Part shown: positions 63,696 through 64,000 of the stretch, one piece after another
How positions within the stretch are numbered: the stretch's first letter is position 1
Layout of the letters: each line of letters opens with the position of its first letter
Source of the DNA: Lactobacillus colini
GTDB lineage: Bacteria; Bacillota; Bacilli; Lactobacillales; Lactobacillaceae
Length of the DNA stretch: 64,000 nucleotides
Assembly (NCBI RefSeq): GCF_017874575.1
Contig: NZ_JAGGLU010000009.1
Coordinates: 1-64,000 of the forward strand
Direction of reading: 5' to 3'
Notes under the pieces: generated by a model
Told to the model about the DNA's origin: nothing
What the model saw: the letters and a program-made list of their open reading frames with translations, nothing else
The model's database searches: none
Translations under genes and position numbers: made by a program

Positions 63696-64000
63696 ATGAA
63701 AAGTTTATTTTTTAGATGGTATTTAAGTGTAATGAAGTTCTTAGCAGGTTTAATACCAACTAAGAAGAATGCAGCGGTAATCTTAAATGGTGCAGGGAGA
63801 TCAGGCTCTAATGGCTATATTTTTTATAAATATTTGCAAAAAAATTATCCCAATCTTGATGTAACCTTGGTAGAGCCCTGGCCATCTTCTCACTTGCCTT
63901 TTTCTACTTGGAAAAGGATCGGAGCAGCTAAGTATATCTTTACTACACACCAACCCTTTAAGATTAAAAGCAGCCAAATAGATATTGAATTTTGGCATGG
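63696..64000 (+). CDS. CDP-glycerol glycerophosphotransferase (TagB/TagF-like), 5' part
   Basis: The frame opens at ATG 63696 and runs off the window. The first about 100 residues include AVILNGAGRSGSNGYIFYKY, VTLVEPWPSS and KYIFTTHQPFKIKSSQIDIE followed by FWHG, which is the typical N-terminal pattern of TagB/TagF-type enzymes that add or polymerise glycerol-phosphate from CDP-glycerol. It fits with tagD at 53352. The ribosome-binding site (TTGAGAA) is weak. Confidence 0.82.
   Translation, partial: MKSLFFRWYLSVMKFLAGLIPTKKNAAVILNGAGRSGSNGYIFYKYLQKNYPNLDVTLVEPWPSSHLPFSTWKRIGAAKYIFTTHQPFKIKSSQIDIEFWH

Overview
This window looks like a chromosomal segment of a low-GC, host-associated Lactobacillus, most like the L. 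gasseri / L. johnsonii group. The signs are: a strongly AT-biased base composition, class II (Firmicutes) galT, a YSIRK/LPXTG mucus-binding protein, two aggregation-promoting-factor (Apf) proteins, several PTS operons and a glycerol-type teichoic acid gene set. The species is inferred from gene content, not from a search.

Layout. 1-5777: the 3' end of a 5S rRNA (end of an rRNA operon), an amino-acid permease, glmS and the PRD regulator mtlR. 5840-9315: a CcpA-controlled mannitol operon mtlA-mtlF-mtlD. 9477-13220: adhE (with altered metal ligands) and a Gfo/Idh/MocA oxidoreductase. 13412-16337: a small remnant gene pair, then an ArsR regulator with an old-yellow-enzyme-type oxidoreductase and a DJ-1/PfpI protein; two identical operators tie the regulator to the enzyme operon. 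16392-21347: divergent galE and LacI regulator-galK-galT, with repeated AGTAAAT boxes. 21440-23137: a nitroreductase and a thiol module (45-aa CGPDGC protein plus FrnE-like DsbA). 23194-29058: tRNA-Thr followed by a decayed island. It holds a broken HEPN/helicase gene, a broken DNA methyltransferase, an intact GmrSD-like DUF262/DUF1524 protein, a broken MFS transporter and a phosphoglycerate-mutase-like gene whose catalytic Arg codon is a stop. 29078-34624: small genes and a 1462-aa mucus-binding adhesin with an 825-bp internal repeat. 34704-40304: small membrane protein, YbhB-like protein, and the trehalose locus treB / treR-treC. 40410-43736: a TIM-barrel-like protein, an M42 peptidase and a histidine phosphatase. 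43838-47200: two Apf-type secreted proteins flanking an acetyltransferase, both with WalR-like boxes, and a HAD-fold protein that lacks the catalytic residues. 47365-50947: two tRNA-Gln copies and tRNA-Tyr around a hydroxyacid dehydrogenase and an unrecognised membrane protein with a HEPN-like motif. 51025-64000: rhodanese, beta-helix protein, NagR-type regulator, tagD, a four-gene glycosyltransferase cluster, pncB-nadE, a yybP-ykoY (manganese) riboswitch controlling a P-type ATPase, and the start of a CDP-glycerol glycerophosphotransferase.

How the parts work together. Most of the window is sugar uptake and surface building. Mannitol, trehalose and galactose modules each carry their own regulator and a CcpA (cre) site. 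GlmS and the NagR-type regulator 50 kb apart share the same operator pair, which suggests amino-sugar control of glucosamine-6-phosphate synthesis. TagD, the TagA-type and other glycosyltransferases and the terminal TagF/TagB-like protein feed wall polymers, while Apf proteins and the LPXTG adhesin decorate the surface. The most unusual points are the altered metal site of AdhE, the pseudoenzyme-like HAD protein, the degenerate second EIIB domain of MtlA, the HEPN-like membrane protein beside tRNA genes, and the decaying defence island next to tRNA-Thr.
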